A DNA stretch of 24,554 nt from Pseudomonadota bacterium (GCA_023416335.1 JAEZHY010000154.1:1-24554); one strand, 5' to 3'; positions 16,969 through 22,762 are shown, counted from the stretch's first letter. A program made the numbers and translations. The notes: generated by a model from the sequence alone, not told the origin.

Positions 16969-16985
16969 ACCACGAGAGGACTCCT

Positions 16986-17273
16986 ATGCTGAATATCAAA
17001 GTGACCGATGATGCCGCAGCAAGGCTGCGGGAAATTCTAGACGAGGAAGACGAGGGCGCTGTCGTCCGCGTGCGCGAAACCAAATGCGGCTCCGGATGAA
17101 AAAGCCAGGTCGTGCTCAGGCTGAGCATCGATGAACGCGAAGAAGAAGACGTGGAAGGCGAATCGGAATCCCTGCCTTTCGTCATCGCAGAGGATCTGGT
17201 CGACACATACGGCAGCAATTTCTCTGTGTCCCTGGATGAGAACAAGATGCCTGTGGTGGTTGTGCTGAGTTGA
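16986..17273 (+). CDS. HesB/IscA-like selenoprotein (in-frame TGA read as selenocysteine)
   Basis: 95-codon reading frame interrupted once, by TGA at 17097-17099 (codon 38), then continuing in frame for 57 codons to TGA at 17271. The residues before it are V-R-V-R-E-T-K-C-G-S-G, so the product has a C-G-S-G-U motif; HesB-like selenoproteins with this motif are a known bacterial family. Start ATG has AGAGGA five bases upstream (16975-16980). The second half (SQVVLRLSIDEREEEDVEGE, then PFVIAEDLVDTYG) keeps the acidic, beta-rich character of HesB-like proteins, so the frame is under selection past the TGA. A 6-bp hairpin with GG in its apical loop begins 13 nt after the TGA. It lies 63 bp behind the GRE, so is probably co-transcribed; a role in iron-sulfur or redox support of the GRE or activase is inference. 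Confidence 0.82.
17113..17127 (+). promoter_or_regulatory. Candidate bacterial SECIS hairpin
   Basis: TGCTCA-GGC-TGAGCA forms a perfect 6-bp stem (7 bp with a G-U pair) and a 3-nt loop beginning GG. The loop starts 20 nt after the TGA at 17097-17099, within the short distance expected for SelB-dependent SECIS elements in bacteria, which lie inside the coding region just after the codon. Confidence 0.65.
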
Positions 17274-17311
17274 CCCGATTGGAAGATCTGAACACCATCC
17301 CCAGGTTCCAC

Positions 17312-17338
17312 GAGACCACCCCTGACCGGGGTGGTCTC
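17312..17338. repeat. Strong 11-bp hairpin after the HesB-like gene
   Basis: GAGACCACCCC and its exact complement flank a 5-nt loop (TGACC), 38 bp after the selenoprotein stop and between convergent genes. In the plus direction it is followed by AAAAAA rather than T, so it is not a canonical intrinsic terminator; it may still define the 3' end of the GRE transcript. Confidence 0.55.
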
Positions 17339-17426
17339 AAAAAATCTTGAGCCCGCCTTAAGCCCTGAATGGGGAGGCGTCCGCAGAGTTATCTGCAATT
17401 CACACTCGCGATTTATATAAACACGT

Positions 17427-17774
17427 TCATTCGCTCTTTCTTGAAGAACCATCATCCGTCCGATCAATCTCTTCAAGAATCCCCAAACCTCCTATAAATT
17501 CCCCGGACAGAGATTTTATCCTCGCGAAAGAGGCTTTCAACTTCAGGTTCTTGTTCCCGGAGACAGCCAGATAGTCTCCAGTGTAACATCCGTGTTTTCC
17601 TGAGAGTGCAGAGAGGATAGTCCACCACATTTCCTTGTTTACAATGGATGCAAGCAGGCTGCCGCCTATTGCGCTTTCTCGCGATGTTCCAATCAATTCA
17701 AGGAAGTTATCATTGCAGTCGATTATTTTTCCGCTCTTATCAAATTGAACGATTCCGAAATTATCACATATCAT
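17427..17774 (-). CDS. Stand-alone PAS domain protein
   Basis: 115-aa protein consisting of little more than one PAS fold: GIVQFDKSGKIIDCNDNFLELIG at residues 7-29 (core strands and helix) and a C-terminal LKASFARI-SGEFIGGLGILEEID that matches the end of PAS/PAC domains of sensor kinases. No kinase, DNA-binding or membrane part. The open frame extends to 17882, but the ATG at 17774 has a strong GGAGG just upstream and starts where homology begins, so I choose it. It lies 68 bp downstream of the second DUF4125 gene on the same strand and may be co-transcribed. It could be a genuine single-domain sensor or the surviving fragment of a kinase. There are two Cys (3 and 20) plus Cys63. Confidence 0.7.
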   Translation of the reverse strand: MICDNFGIVQFDKSGKIIDCNDNFLELIGTSRESAIGGSLLASIVNKEMWWTILSALSGKHGCYTGDYLAVSGNKNLKLKASFARIKSLSGEFIGGLGILEEIDRTDDGSSRKSE

Positions 17775-17842
17775 ATTTCCTCCCTGGCTCCCCTCTGTAA
17801 TGCCGGGAATGATCACACCGTGCGCTTCGTGCGCGGAACTCG

Positions 17843-18454
17843 TCACACGATTCGACCTCTTCTGCCGCCAAGAATCCTCCATGCCCGCCTCAGGGAGCGC
17901 TCGGCTTCAGCAAGGGAAGGATAGCCGCTCCCTTTTACCAGAGACTCGTAAATGGCCTCCGACCAGCTTCCGCCCTGATTCTGCATGAGAATCATGTCGG
18001 AGTGGAGTAGTCTCAGGGTCCGAAGAGAGTAAGTTCCCAACTCACTGCGGGCGTACGTTTTAAAAGAGGCCATCTCGGCCGCCTCTGCTTCTTCGGTGAG
18101 TTGTTGTCCACCTCTCATTACGCCGGGATACTTTCGGAACACCTCTTTTTGCCACTCCATTGTCAATCGAATCATTTCATCGATATTCGGATCGTCTATC
18201 TTATTATCGATCAATCCCTGTATGCGGGCGTATTTCAGCCGCATGAGGTTTTGCCCGGCCCTCTGCGCCTCCTGCAGATCATTGAGGTAGCTCGCAAGGG
18301 CCTCAGCCGACCATGGGGCAAATTGAGCGCACCGGTGCAGCTTGAAATACTCTGGATACTCCTGGCGGGAACTCGGTTTATGTGAGTTTATGGTCAAGAA
18401 CATTGCCAGTTCGATTTTCAGGATCTCTTCGATGAAGCGCTCTCTGTCGTTCAC
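17843..18454 (-). CDS. DUF4125 family protein, copy 2
   Basis: 203-aa paralogue of the DUF4125 protein at 10469-11059, alike over most of the length: IELAMFLTINS, QEYPEYFKLHRCAQFAPWS, SYLNDLQEAQRAGQNLMRLKYARIQGL, FRKYPGVMRGG, TYSLRTLRLLHSDMILMQ, WSEAIYESLVKGSGY. Same GTG start with GAGG six bases upstream. The C-terminal 20 residues (Arg-rich, RRAWRILGGRRGRIV) differ from copy 1 and may result from a frame change near the end. The frame is otherwise intact, so the protein is probably still made or decayed only recently. It sits directly after a broken activase end, exactly as copy 1 sits after the intact activase. Function unknown. Confidence 0.83.
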   Translation of the reverse strand: MNDRERFIEEILKIELAMFLTINSHKPSSRQEYPEYFKLHRCAQFAPWSAEALASYLNDLQEAQRAGQNLMRLKYARIQGLIDNKIDDPNIDEMIRLTMEWQKEVFRKYPGVMRGGQQLTEEAEAAEMASFKTYARSELGTYSLRTLRLLHSDMILMQNQGGSWSEAIYESLVKGSGYPSLAEAERSLRRAWRILGGRRGRIV

Positions 18455-18480
18455 GGCAAACCTCGGACATTATCTTATCC

Positions 18481-18663
18481 AGACAATGTTGGTTTGGAGA
18501 TCATACTGAGCAAGCCCTTCAGAACTTCCTCCAGTTCTTCCGGTTAAAGAGCACTAATACTATGATGCTCATGACCAAAAGCAGCAAACTTGCTGCTTTC
18601 CCAAAAGCATGGCAAGGCAATAGGTCCACTGCGGACCTGCCAAAATTCGTTCAGCAGTCCGTG
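18481..18663 (-). pseudogene. Remnant of a second GRE activase (C-terminal end)
   Basis: On the minus strand this stretch translates, with frame changes and a stop, to pieces matching the last ~60 residues of the intact activase at 11100-11993. LLNEF aligns with LLHEF, LPCFWESSKFAAF with LPSHSFGKSKYAAL, and PEELEEVLKGLLSMISKPT with PAELKEALDRFARHGLKTS. At DNA level, TTTCCCAAAAGCATGGCAAG against TTTCCCAAAAGAATGGCTGG is plainly homologous. The terminal stop codon is lost and the upstream body (radical SAM core and ferredoxin clusters) is missing. Position relative to DUF4125 copy 2 matches that of the intact gene. Decayed by internal deletion plus frameshifts. Confidence 0.8.
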
Positions 18664-19056
18664 ATGCCCACCCGCCCGAGTCGGCGCGGTATGCGCTCAC
18701 CCCGGGATGTTGACGTATCTCCCACTCGAGTGGGAATCGTCATTTTTCACATTTTTAGCAAGGCTGATGCCAAACGAAGAATCATTCAACTTTGGCGGGA
18801 TATCATGAATCAAAACGCGGAAAAGACCTTATACCAATTTGCGTTCAAGCGGAGCCGCCGCATTCCCGAACGCGGTTTGAACAGGATGAAACTTCGCTTT
18901 TGAGGAAAGCCCCGTTGAGTTTATGCACGGTTTCCTGACCGTGCCGGGCTGAAACCGAAAAAGTCGCCGTCGGAAGAACACGCCATAACCCGGTTCCGGA
19001 TTGAAGTTTCATAAGAGCGGCGCCGCCCCGTCTTTGGACGGAGTTTTATCGAGAAC
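18664..19056. other. Decayed upstream region of the second activase
   Basis: No intact gene. Around 18765-18800 the sequence GCTGATGCCAAACGAAGAAT and a following GGCGGGATAT match DNA found upstream of the intact activase (about 12138-12185), so the body of activase copy 2 was deleted while both flanks remain. Also here: a perfect 14-bp palindrome CCCACTCGAGTGGG (18721-18734), and copies of the motif (A)TGAAGTTTCAT, one at 18886-18896 (complement orientation) and one at 19002-19013. Confidence 0.6.
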
Positions 19057-19127
19057 GAAACTTCAGCACTTGTGCTGCCGAGTCGTTTATAAGGGAAGCA
19101 TGAACGGCAGCACAAAAATGAAGTTTC
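19057..19127. repeat. Long imperfect inverted repeat with TGAAGTTTC ends
   Basis: Left arm 19057-19080 (GAAACTTCA, five unpaired bases, TGTGCTGCCG) pairs with right arm 19105-19127 (CGGCAGCACA, four bases, TGAAGTTTC) across a 24-bp spacer. The left arm also contains its own palindrome CAGCAC-TT-GTGCTG. The end motif TGAAGTTTC(AT) is found at least twice more just to the left. It may be a small non-autonomous mobile element or remains of several. Confidence 0.65.
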
Positions 19128-19151
19128 ATACAAGATGATGGAAAACCAAAG

Positions 19152-19246
19152 CCGTCATCCCGGCCCTTCTCTTCGATCAGGACAAGCTCACTCCGGGATC
19201 CAGATGCTCTTGAGAGACTGGATTCCGGCTTACGCCGGAATGACGT
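19152..19246. repeat. Dispersed palindromic repeat of the GTCATTCCGGC type
   Basis: Sequence starting CGTCATCCCGG and ending CCGGAATGACG, with internal CCGGGATCCAG and CTGGATTCCGGC. The right part forms ATTCCGGC-TTAC-GCCGGAAT (19222-19241). This layout is that of a very common intergenic repeat whose spurious translation reads like SFRRKPESS. Inserted in the second GRE module's control region, about 290 bp upstream of its sigma-54 promoter. Confidence 0.7.
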
Positions 19247-19394
19247 AGGTGTATGTTGATCGGCACAAACTTGAACGCAATTCCGTATTAGCGGGTTCGA
19301 TTTGTACCAAATGATTTCCCTCGCGCGCATCGTTTAAGGACGAATGCAGGCCACATCTGCAATGCTGCTGTTTTCCTATGTCACGGCCGAACAA

Positions 19395-19416
19395 TTTGTA
19401 CCGTTTCCGGTACAAA
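19395..19416 (+). promoter_or_regulatory. Palindromic candidate activator site upstream of the second sigma-54 promoter
   Basis: TTTGTACC (19395-19402), six bases GTTTCC, then the exact complement GGTACAAA (19409-19416), about 115 bp upstream of the -24 box at 19532. Related half-sites follow (TTTGGTACA at 19428-19436) and precede (TTTGTACC at 19301-19308). In the intact GRE region the right half, including the preceding TTCC, is conserved at 14189-14200 at a similar distance from the promoter. The likely binder is the Fis-type activator encoded at 12411-13865 (inference). Confidence 0.6.
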
Positions 19417-19531
19417 CAGTACACGGTTTGGTACATGGATTCATATTGTCAACGGCGCCACAATCGATCAATCATAAGTTTCATCAGAGGGAGTTTTCAT
19501 AGCATCCTTAAATAGCAACGAAATTTCTGTC

Positions 19532-19547
19532 TGGCATATTTTTTGCC
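19532..19547 (+). promoter_or_regulatory. Second sigma-54 (-24/-12) promoter
   Basis: TGGCATATTTTTTGCC fits the sigma-54 pattern TGGCAY-R-N4-TTGC with exact GG/GC spacing; only the last base departs from consensus. Transcription would start near 19558 and run into the two small membrane ORFs. It is the counterpart of the promoter at 14350. Confidence 0.75.
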
Positions 19548-19631
19548 ACTAAAAAAGAACGTTAGGTAGACACTGCAATGATCAGGACGTCAGACGCGTA
19601 AAAGAATGAGTTGCCAAACATTTCGACCGGC

Positions 19632-19645
19632 ACAAAGGAGAAATT
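19632..19645 (+). other. Leftover GRE-type leader and ribosome site
   Basis: ACAAAGGAGAAATTC here corresponds to GCAAAGGAGAAATTC just before the GRE start codon (14473-14487). After the shared ATTC the sequences diverge completely: no GRE coding sequence follows. This marks the breakpoint where GRE copy 2 was lost or replaced. It also provides a usable ribosome site for the GTG at 19651. Confidence 0.6.
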
Positions 19646-19650
19646 CGGCG

Positions 19651-19755
19651 GTGGTTGGTGTTGAATTGATGACCCGAGTACAAATAGCAGTTTTAATACT
19701 CTTCTTCTCAATATGGTTTGTGGTTAGGCCGTTTTCTTGTTTCAATGTGACTTGA
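19651..19755 (+). CDS. Small membrane protein (34 aa), unknown
   Basis: Tiny frame beginning with GTG at 19651, with AAGGAG (19635-19640) ten bases upstream; an internal ATG at 19669 would give 28 aa. The product has a single strongly hydrophobic segment, about residues 12-25 (IAVLILFFSIWFVV), followed by RPFSCF: one transmembrane helix with a short tail. It is the first frame behind the second sigma-54 promoter. Its stop codon (TGA 19753-19755) overlaps the ribosome site of the next ORF, which suggests coupled translation. I do not recognise a family. It may be a real small protein, such as an accessory subunit of a transporter, or chance hydrophobic sequence in a decayed locus. Confidence 0.45.
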   Translation: MVGVELMTRVQIAVLILFFSIWFVVRPFSCFNVT

Positions 19756-19766
19756 GGGCAATCACA

Positions 19767-19895
19767 ATGAACTGGAGCCTGGAAACTGAAAAGTACTGGA
19801 AAGCATTCATAAAAATATTAACAGAAGCAGTTATTATTCTTCTATTTTATTTCGCCTTGCTTGCCTTTTTCCATCTGGTGCTTACTAGAATCTGA
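19767..19895 (+). CDS. Small membrane protein (42 aa), unknown
   Basis: 42-aa frame with ATG 19767 and GAGGG (19754-19758) eight bases upstream, the latter overlapping the stop of the preceding 34-aa ORF. Amphipathic charged N-terminus (NWSLETEKYWKAFIKILTE) then a single hydrophobic helix of about 18 residues (AVIILLFYFALLAFFHLVL) and a short TRI tail. The YWKAF-start plus helix recalls small subunits of secondary transporters, but the similarity is too slight to name a family. No large partner gene follows; 80 bp later an IS element begins, so a downstream gene may have been lost. The good start signal and codon-sensible composition make it more convincing than the 34-aa ORF. Confidence 0.5.
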   Translation: MNWSLETEKYWKAFIKILTEAVIILLFYFALLAFFHLVLTRI

Positions 19896-19979
19896 ATTTT
19901 TTGCTAACAATCTTATAGCTCATATTTTTCGGGATCGGATTGCCCACAAGTTTTGATTCCATCAGGAACGATTTAGGGC

Positions 19980-20453
19980 TTATACGTAAATAACACCCGC
20001 CTTTCTAAACGCGATTATGGCGGCAGCAAGATGCACTAGAGCTTGATACGTTTCGTTCAGCTTTTCGTACCGGACAAGGAGCTTTCGGAAACGATTGAAC
20101 CATGAGTTGGCTGCTTCGACAACCCATCTGCGAGCTTTGAAATCAGGGTTGTTCCTCTTCTCTTCGATTTCTTCGCCTCGCTGCTTTATGTGTGGAACGT
20201 AGTTTCGCCTTTTGATAGCATTTATAGCCGGCTCACCGGAATAGCCCTTGTCTGCGCAAAGGTTCTGCTCAATATCTTTGGGGCGCTCGAAAACGACCTG
20301 ATCCAGAACGATTTCAAGCTGAGTAACGTCATGTTTGTTGGCTCCGGTTACGACAATTGAAAGCGGGACGCCACGACCGTCCACTAGAACATGTCGCTTG
20401 CTGCCCTTTTTTTCCCCTATCCGTTGGATTTCGGCCAACTGTTTCTTGGGCAA
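19980..20453 (-). CDS. IS5-family transposase, downstream frame (OrfB)
   Basis: Second part of the transposase. Homology starts at IGEKKGSKRHVLVDGRGVPLSIVV, in the frame that continues the NPTDRGKKG of the upstream frame. It contains the second Asp (NLCADKGYSGE) and the Glu in RRWVVEAANSWFNRFRKLLVRYEK, completing the DDE triad. Joining the frames needs a +1 (or -2) shift at A7, by ribosomal frameshifting or polymerase slippage, as known for members of this IS group. The stop codon lies inside the left inverted repeat. Its own Met at 20453 is probably not a true start. Confidence 0.85.
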   Translation of the reverse strand: MPKKQLAEIQRIGEKKGSKRHVLVDGRGVPLSIVVTGANKHDVTQLEIVLDQVVFERPKDIEQNLCADKGYSGEPAINAIKRRNYVPHIKQRGEEIEEKRNNPDFKARRWVVEAANSWFNRFRKLLVRYEKLNETYQALVHLAAAIIAFRKAGVIYV

Positions 20454-20817
20454 GCGGGGCTTTGACCATAGCGCCGTCTATGCTTTGCCAGAGCCAGGCT
20501 ATTCCCTCCATGTCGTCGTATTCGGCAAGTCCGGCTTTCCAAAGCTCCAAGAAGAAACCAGCTCGCAGCCACTTTATAAAATGGGTGTGAATGGCACTAG
20601 GGCTGCCGAATCGCTCTTTAGGTAGAGACTGCCACTGACAACCTGTGCGCAGTACGTAAACAATGGCTTCAAAAATCCGTCTGGCCGGGATGGGCTTTCT
20701 CCCGCCACCCGGTTTTCGCCGATATTCTTTCTTCGGATCTCTTGTGGGAGCCGGTATTAAGGGCTCAACCTTCTCCCAGAACTCGTCAGATACTTCCCAA
20801 GACTGAACCTTTGCCAT
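20329..20817 (-). CDS. IS5-family transposase, upstream frame (OrfA)
   Basis: First part of the split transposase. Starting at the ATG at 20817 (strong purine-rich ribosome site AGGGAGGGGGGA just ahead) it encodes the N-terminal DUF4096-type region (WEVSDEFWEKVEPLIPAP, GRRPIPARRIFEAIVYVLRTGCQWQSLP) and the first catalytic Asp in WQSIDGAMVKAP. It reads on to DRGKKG, where a run of seven A (20407-20413 on the plus strand, as T) allows a shift into the second frame. Past that point it continues in a meaningless frame to a stop at 20329. The longer frame to 20874 has no support. Alone it would be non-catalytic. Confidence 0.85.
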   Translation of the reverse strand: MAKVQSWEVSDEFWEKVEPLIPAPTRDPKKEYRRKPGGGRKPIPARRIFEAIVYVLRTGCQWQSLPKERFGSPSAIHTHFIKWLRAGFFLELWKAGLAEYDDMEGIAWLWQSIDGAMVKAPLAQETVGRNPTDRGKKGQQATCSSGRSWRPAFNCRNRSQQT

Positions 20818-20928
20818 TCCCCCCTCCCTGGATGGTAACATCAGCCAACAGTGGGGAAGAGCATAGCAGATCACATAAAAACCTGCAACTTATTTACGTA
20901 TAAGTCCTTATTCTGAACGCCTGCCACC

Positions 20929-21063
20929 ATGCACAGCACAAACCAAGCCTTCGAGCGTTACTTCAGAGTAAAACCTGATGTACTCCGGAATATCTATCAA
21001 CAACCGAGTAGGGATTCCCAAATAAGAAGAGCAGGAAAGGCAAAGAAAGGGTGCTGGATTTGA
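20929..21063 (+). pseudogene. Possible C-terminal remnant of a tyrosine-type integrase
   Basis: A 44-codon frame immediately right of the IS reads MHSTNQAFERYFRVKPDVLRNIYQQ followed by a basic tail. The TN-AFERYF-V-x3-LR-IY pattern resembles the last ~30 residues of phage/island integrases just after the catalytic Tyr region. No upstream integrase sequence is found left of the IS, so the rest was lost before or during insertion. It lies 90 bp from a tmRNA/tRNA 3'-end fragment, the usual place for an integrase. Recognition is from memory of the family, hence moderate confidence. Confidence 0.4.
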
Positions 21064-21150
21064 CGCAAAGGACTACACGGCGGGGGAAATAGCCAAACCA
21101 ATATTTTAGCCCAGTTCTAATTTGTAACTGGCTGAAATTACGATGAATTT

Positions 21151-21173
21151 TGGTGGAGGCGGCGGGAGTTGAA
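21151..21173 (-). other. 3'-end fragment of tmRNA (ssrA) or a tRNA: attachment-site duplicate
   Basis: Read on the minus strand, TTCAACTCCCGCCGCC followed by TCCACCA is the T-loop, T-stem 3' half, acceptor strand and CCA of a tmRNA; the TTCAACTCCCGCC-CTCCACCA pattern is typical of ssrA. To the right, where CCGCG and the rest of the gene should continue, the sequence diverges at once. Such 23-bp 3'-end copies arise when an island integrates into ssrA or a tRNA gene. By geometry the island lies to the right, agreeing with the AT-rich genes there. Confidence 0.6.
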
Positions 21174-21604
21174 GAACGGTTATCCGCCTATCGCTAAGCC
21201 ATTGATATTTCGATACCGCATTTTGAAAATTTGGCGCAGGTTTTCAACGTGTGGGTTCAATGGGATTTACGCACTACACCCAGATCGACAGGGGCATCTT
21301 ACTCAGCAAATCATCTTTGCGGCAGAAGCATCGGGAAATCCGTCAGCAGCTACAACGCCTTTACGCGCTACCTTCCTCAGTCCGCGTATTCCATTCAACA
21401 TCTGTAACAGGCAGCCATCTGCATTCAGGTATATCCATTTAGGCATCTACAATGTTTGTGAGTGCAACTGAAAATCACTTGCAAATAAAAACAATTGGTA
21501 GCTAAATAAGATTAGCCGTCTACCTATAACGTGTACCGGCTCAACCTTTGTTTTTGTTGTTGGTGACAGTTCAAATCTGATCAAGAGGAGGAGGGGGTAG
21601 CTTT
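21174..21604. other. Gene-free stretch at the start of AT-rich region
   Basis: About 430 bp without a supportable gene. Frames of 60-100 codons exist (21169-21471, 21251-21442) but lack ribosome sites and family likeness. The base composition becomes visibly more AT-rich toward 21480. The last bases contain the strong AGGAGGAGGGGG ribosome site of the next gene. Confidence 0.5.
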
Positions 21605-22762
21605 ATGAGGTTCTTTTTGTCTATTGCCTTGTTGTGTGCGGTTTTGTCTTCTGCTGTTCCGGTTTATTCTGATGATGGCTTCTTTGTGATCCCCATTACC
21701 TCGATGCAGTTTCGGGGGAACTGGGATGCTAATACTACCTACAATGCCAAAGATGTTGTTTTTTATGACGGGTCCAGTTGGTTCAGTCTTGCCGGATCGA
21801 ATCACGGCAATGTCCCGCAGGTTAATTCAACTGCATGGACAATGCTTGCTCAGAAGGGGGATAAGGGTCTTAAAGGGGATACGGGTGCTACAGGCGCAAC
21901 GGGACAAACCGGACCAACCGGACCAGCAGGCCCTAAGGGTGACACGGGTACAACCGGTCCACAAGGACCGCAGGGTGCACAGGGACCTAAAGGAGATACC
22001 GGCCCTGAAGGACCTCCGGGACCAACTGCGGATATAACCGACCTGCAACACCAGATCGCTGCGCTACAATCGTGGAACTCTTCACAACAGGTATATCTGG
22101 ATTCTCTTCAGAGCAGTCTCAACAGTCTACTTGGGGCTCAAGCTAATATAATACCTGTCGATGAACAGGTTTTTGAAATTAATGTTCTCGACTGGGATAA
22201 CGGGATATGGACCTTACCAGATGGCTGGACTGCCATTAAAGTCAACAGTGGCGAAGCATTGCAAGTGACACACAATATGAATTCAAATCCGATTCGTTGG
22301 AACGGTGTTAACCTTGAAGCGACTCCAAGTACATTCATAAATACAGGGAGTCCGGTTAGAACCATGTCTGTAGATAGCAGCAACCAGATGACATTTGTTC
22401 AAATAAGAACTGGTAATCAGTTTCTTCTACGTATCAGCTTTTCAAGTGAAGTAGGTTCCGGGCCAAAGAGAATGCTTTCGAAATATATCGTAGATATAAG
22501 TGATTTCCAAAATAACAAATGGAAACTTCCAAATGGCTGGTCTGCTGCTAAGGATACGTTCGAAAACGTAATACTAATAACCCATGGGAAAGGACGTATT
22601 CCGATGTTTTTTGATGTGATCAATGATTTGGGAGATCCTGTTTTTAACCTCTCTCCCTTAACAAACATGCAAGCTGTTGACACCAATATAGTTAGGTTAA
22701 TTGCTTATCAGCTGAGCAATCCGCCCTTAAATGACTTTAAAATTATTCTGTATTTTGATTAG
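21605..22762 (+). CDS. Secreted collagen-like protein with carbohydrate-binding-type module and duplicated C-terminal module
   Basis: 385-aa exported protein. Signal peptide 1-22 ([22 protein letters not shown]). Residues 37-83 ([27 protein letters not shown]...) resemble the chitin-binding CBM5/12-type modules common in phage-tail and extracellular proteins. Residues 85-141 are 19 unbroken Gly-X-Y triplets rich in GPx and GDT, expected to form a trimeric collagen-like rod. A short coiled coil follows (145-178), which could register the trimer. The C-terminus has two copies of one module, starting [22 protein letters not shown] (191) and [23 protein letters not shown] (294), each going on to a THxxxxxP segment. 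It has a strong ribosome site, a terminator after it, and AT-rich codon use unlike the GRE region, suggesting transfer. Possibly a phage-fibre-like or surface adhesin; function unproved. Confidence 0.85.
   Translation: MRFFLSIALLCAVLSSAVPVYSDDGFFVIPITSMQFRGNWDANTTYNAKDVVFYDGSSWFSLAGSNHGNVPQVNSTAWTMLAQKGDKGLKGDTGATGATGQTGPTGPAGPKGDTGTTGPQGPQGAQGPKGDTGPEGPPGPTADITDLQHQIAALQSWNSSQQVYLDSLQSSLNSLLGAQANIIPVDEQVFEINVLDWDNGIWTLPDGWTAIKVNSGEALQVTHNMNSNPIRWNGVNLEATPSTFINTGSPVRTMSVDSSNQMTFVQIRTGNQFLLRISFSSEVGSGPKRMLSKYIVDISDFQNNKWKLPNGWSAAKDTFENVILITHGKGRIPMFFDVINDLGDPVFNLSPLTNMQAVDTNIVRLIAYQLSNPPLNDFKIILYFD

Larger units (their letters stand above)
19976..20907 (-). mobile_element. IS5-family insertion sequence (IS1031/IS427-like), 932 bp
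   Basis: Ends are an 18-bp inverted repeat, GGGCTTATACGTAAATAA (19976-19993) and the complement of GGACTTATACGTAAATAA (20890-20907), differing at one base. Both ends are flanked by TTA (19973-19975 and 20908-20910), a 3-bp target duplication of the TNA type used by this group. Inside, one transposase is spread over two overlapping minus-strand frames. Nearly identical ends and an intact DDE set suggest a recent, possibly active insertion. Confidence 0.9.

Noticed and set aside
17312..17338. Intrinsic terminator for the GRE operon
   Set aside because: The stem is strong but is followed by A residues, not T, so it is listed only as a hairpin.
18562..18903. 113-codon plus-strand frame over the activase remnant
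   Set aside because: Opposite strand to a recognisable decayed activase; no ribosome site or family.
19046..19436. Minus-strand frames with SFRRKPESS-like sequence
   Set aside because: Typical false translation of a dispersed GTCATTCCGGC-type repeat.
21251..21442. Possible IS30-like transposase N-terminus (THYTQIDRGILL...HREIRQQL)
   Set aside because: Only faint likeness over about 30 residues, no helix-turn-helix completion in any frame and no inverted repeats.
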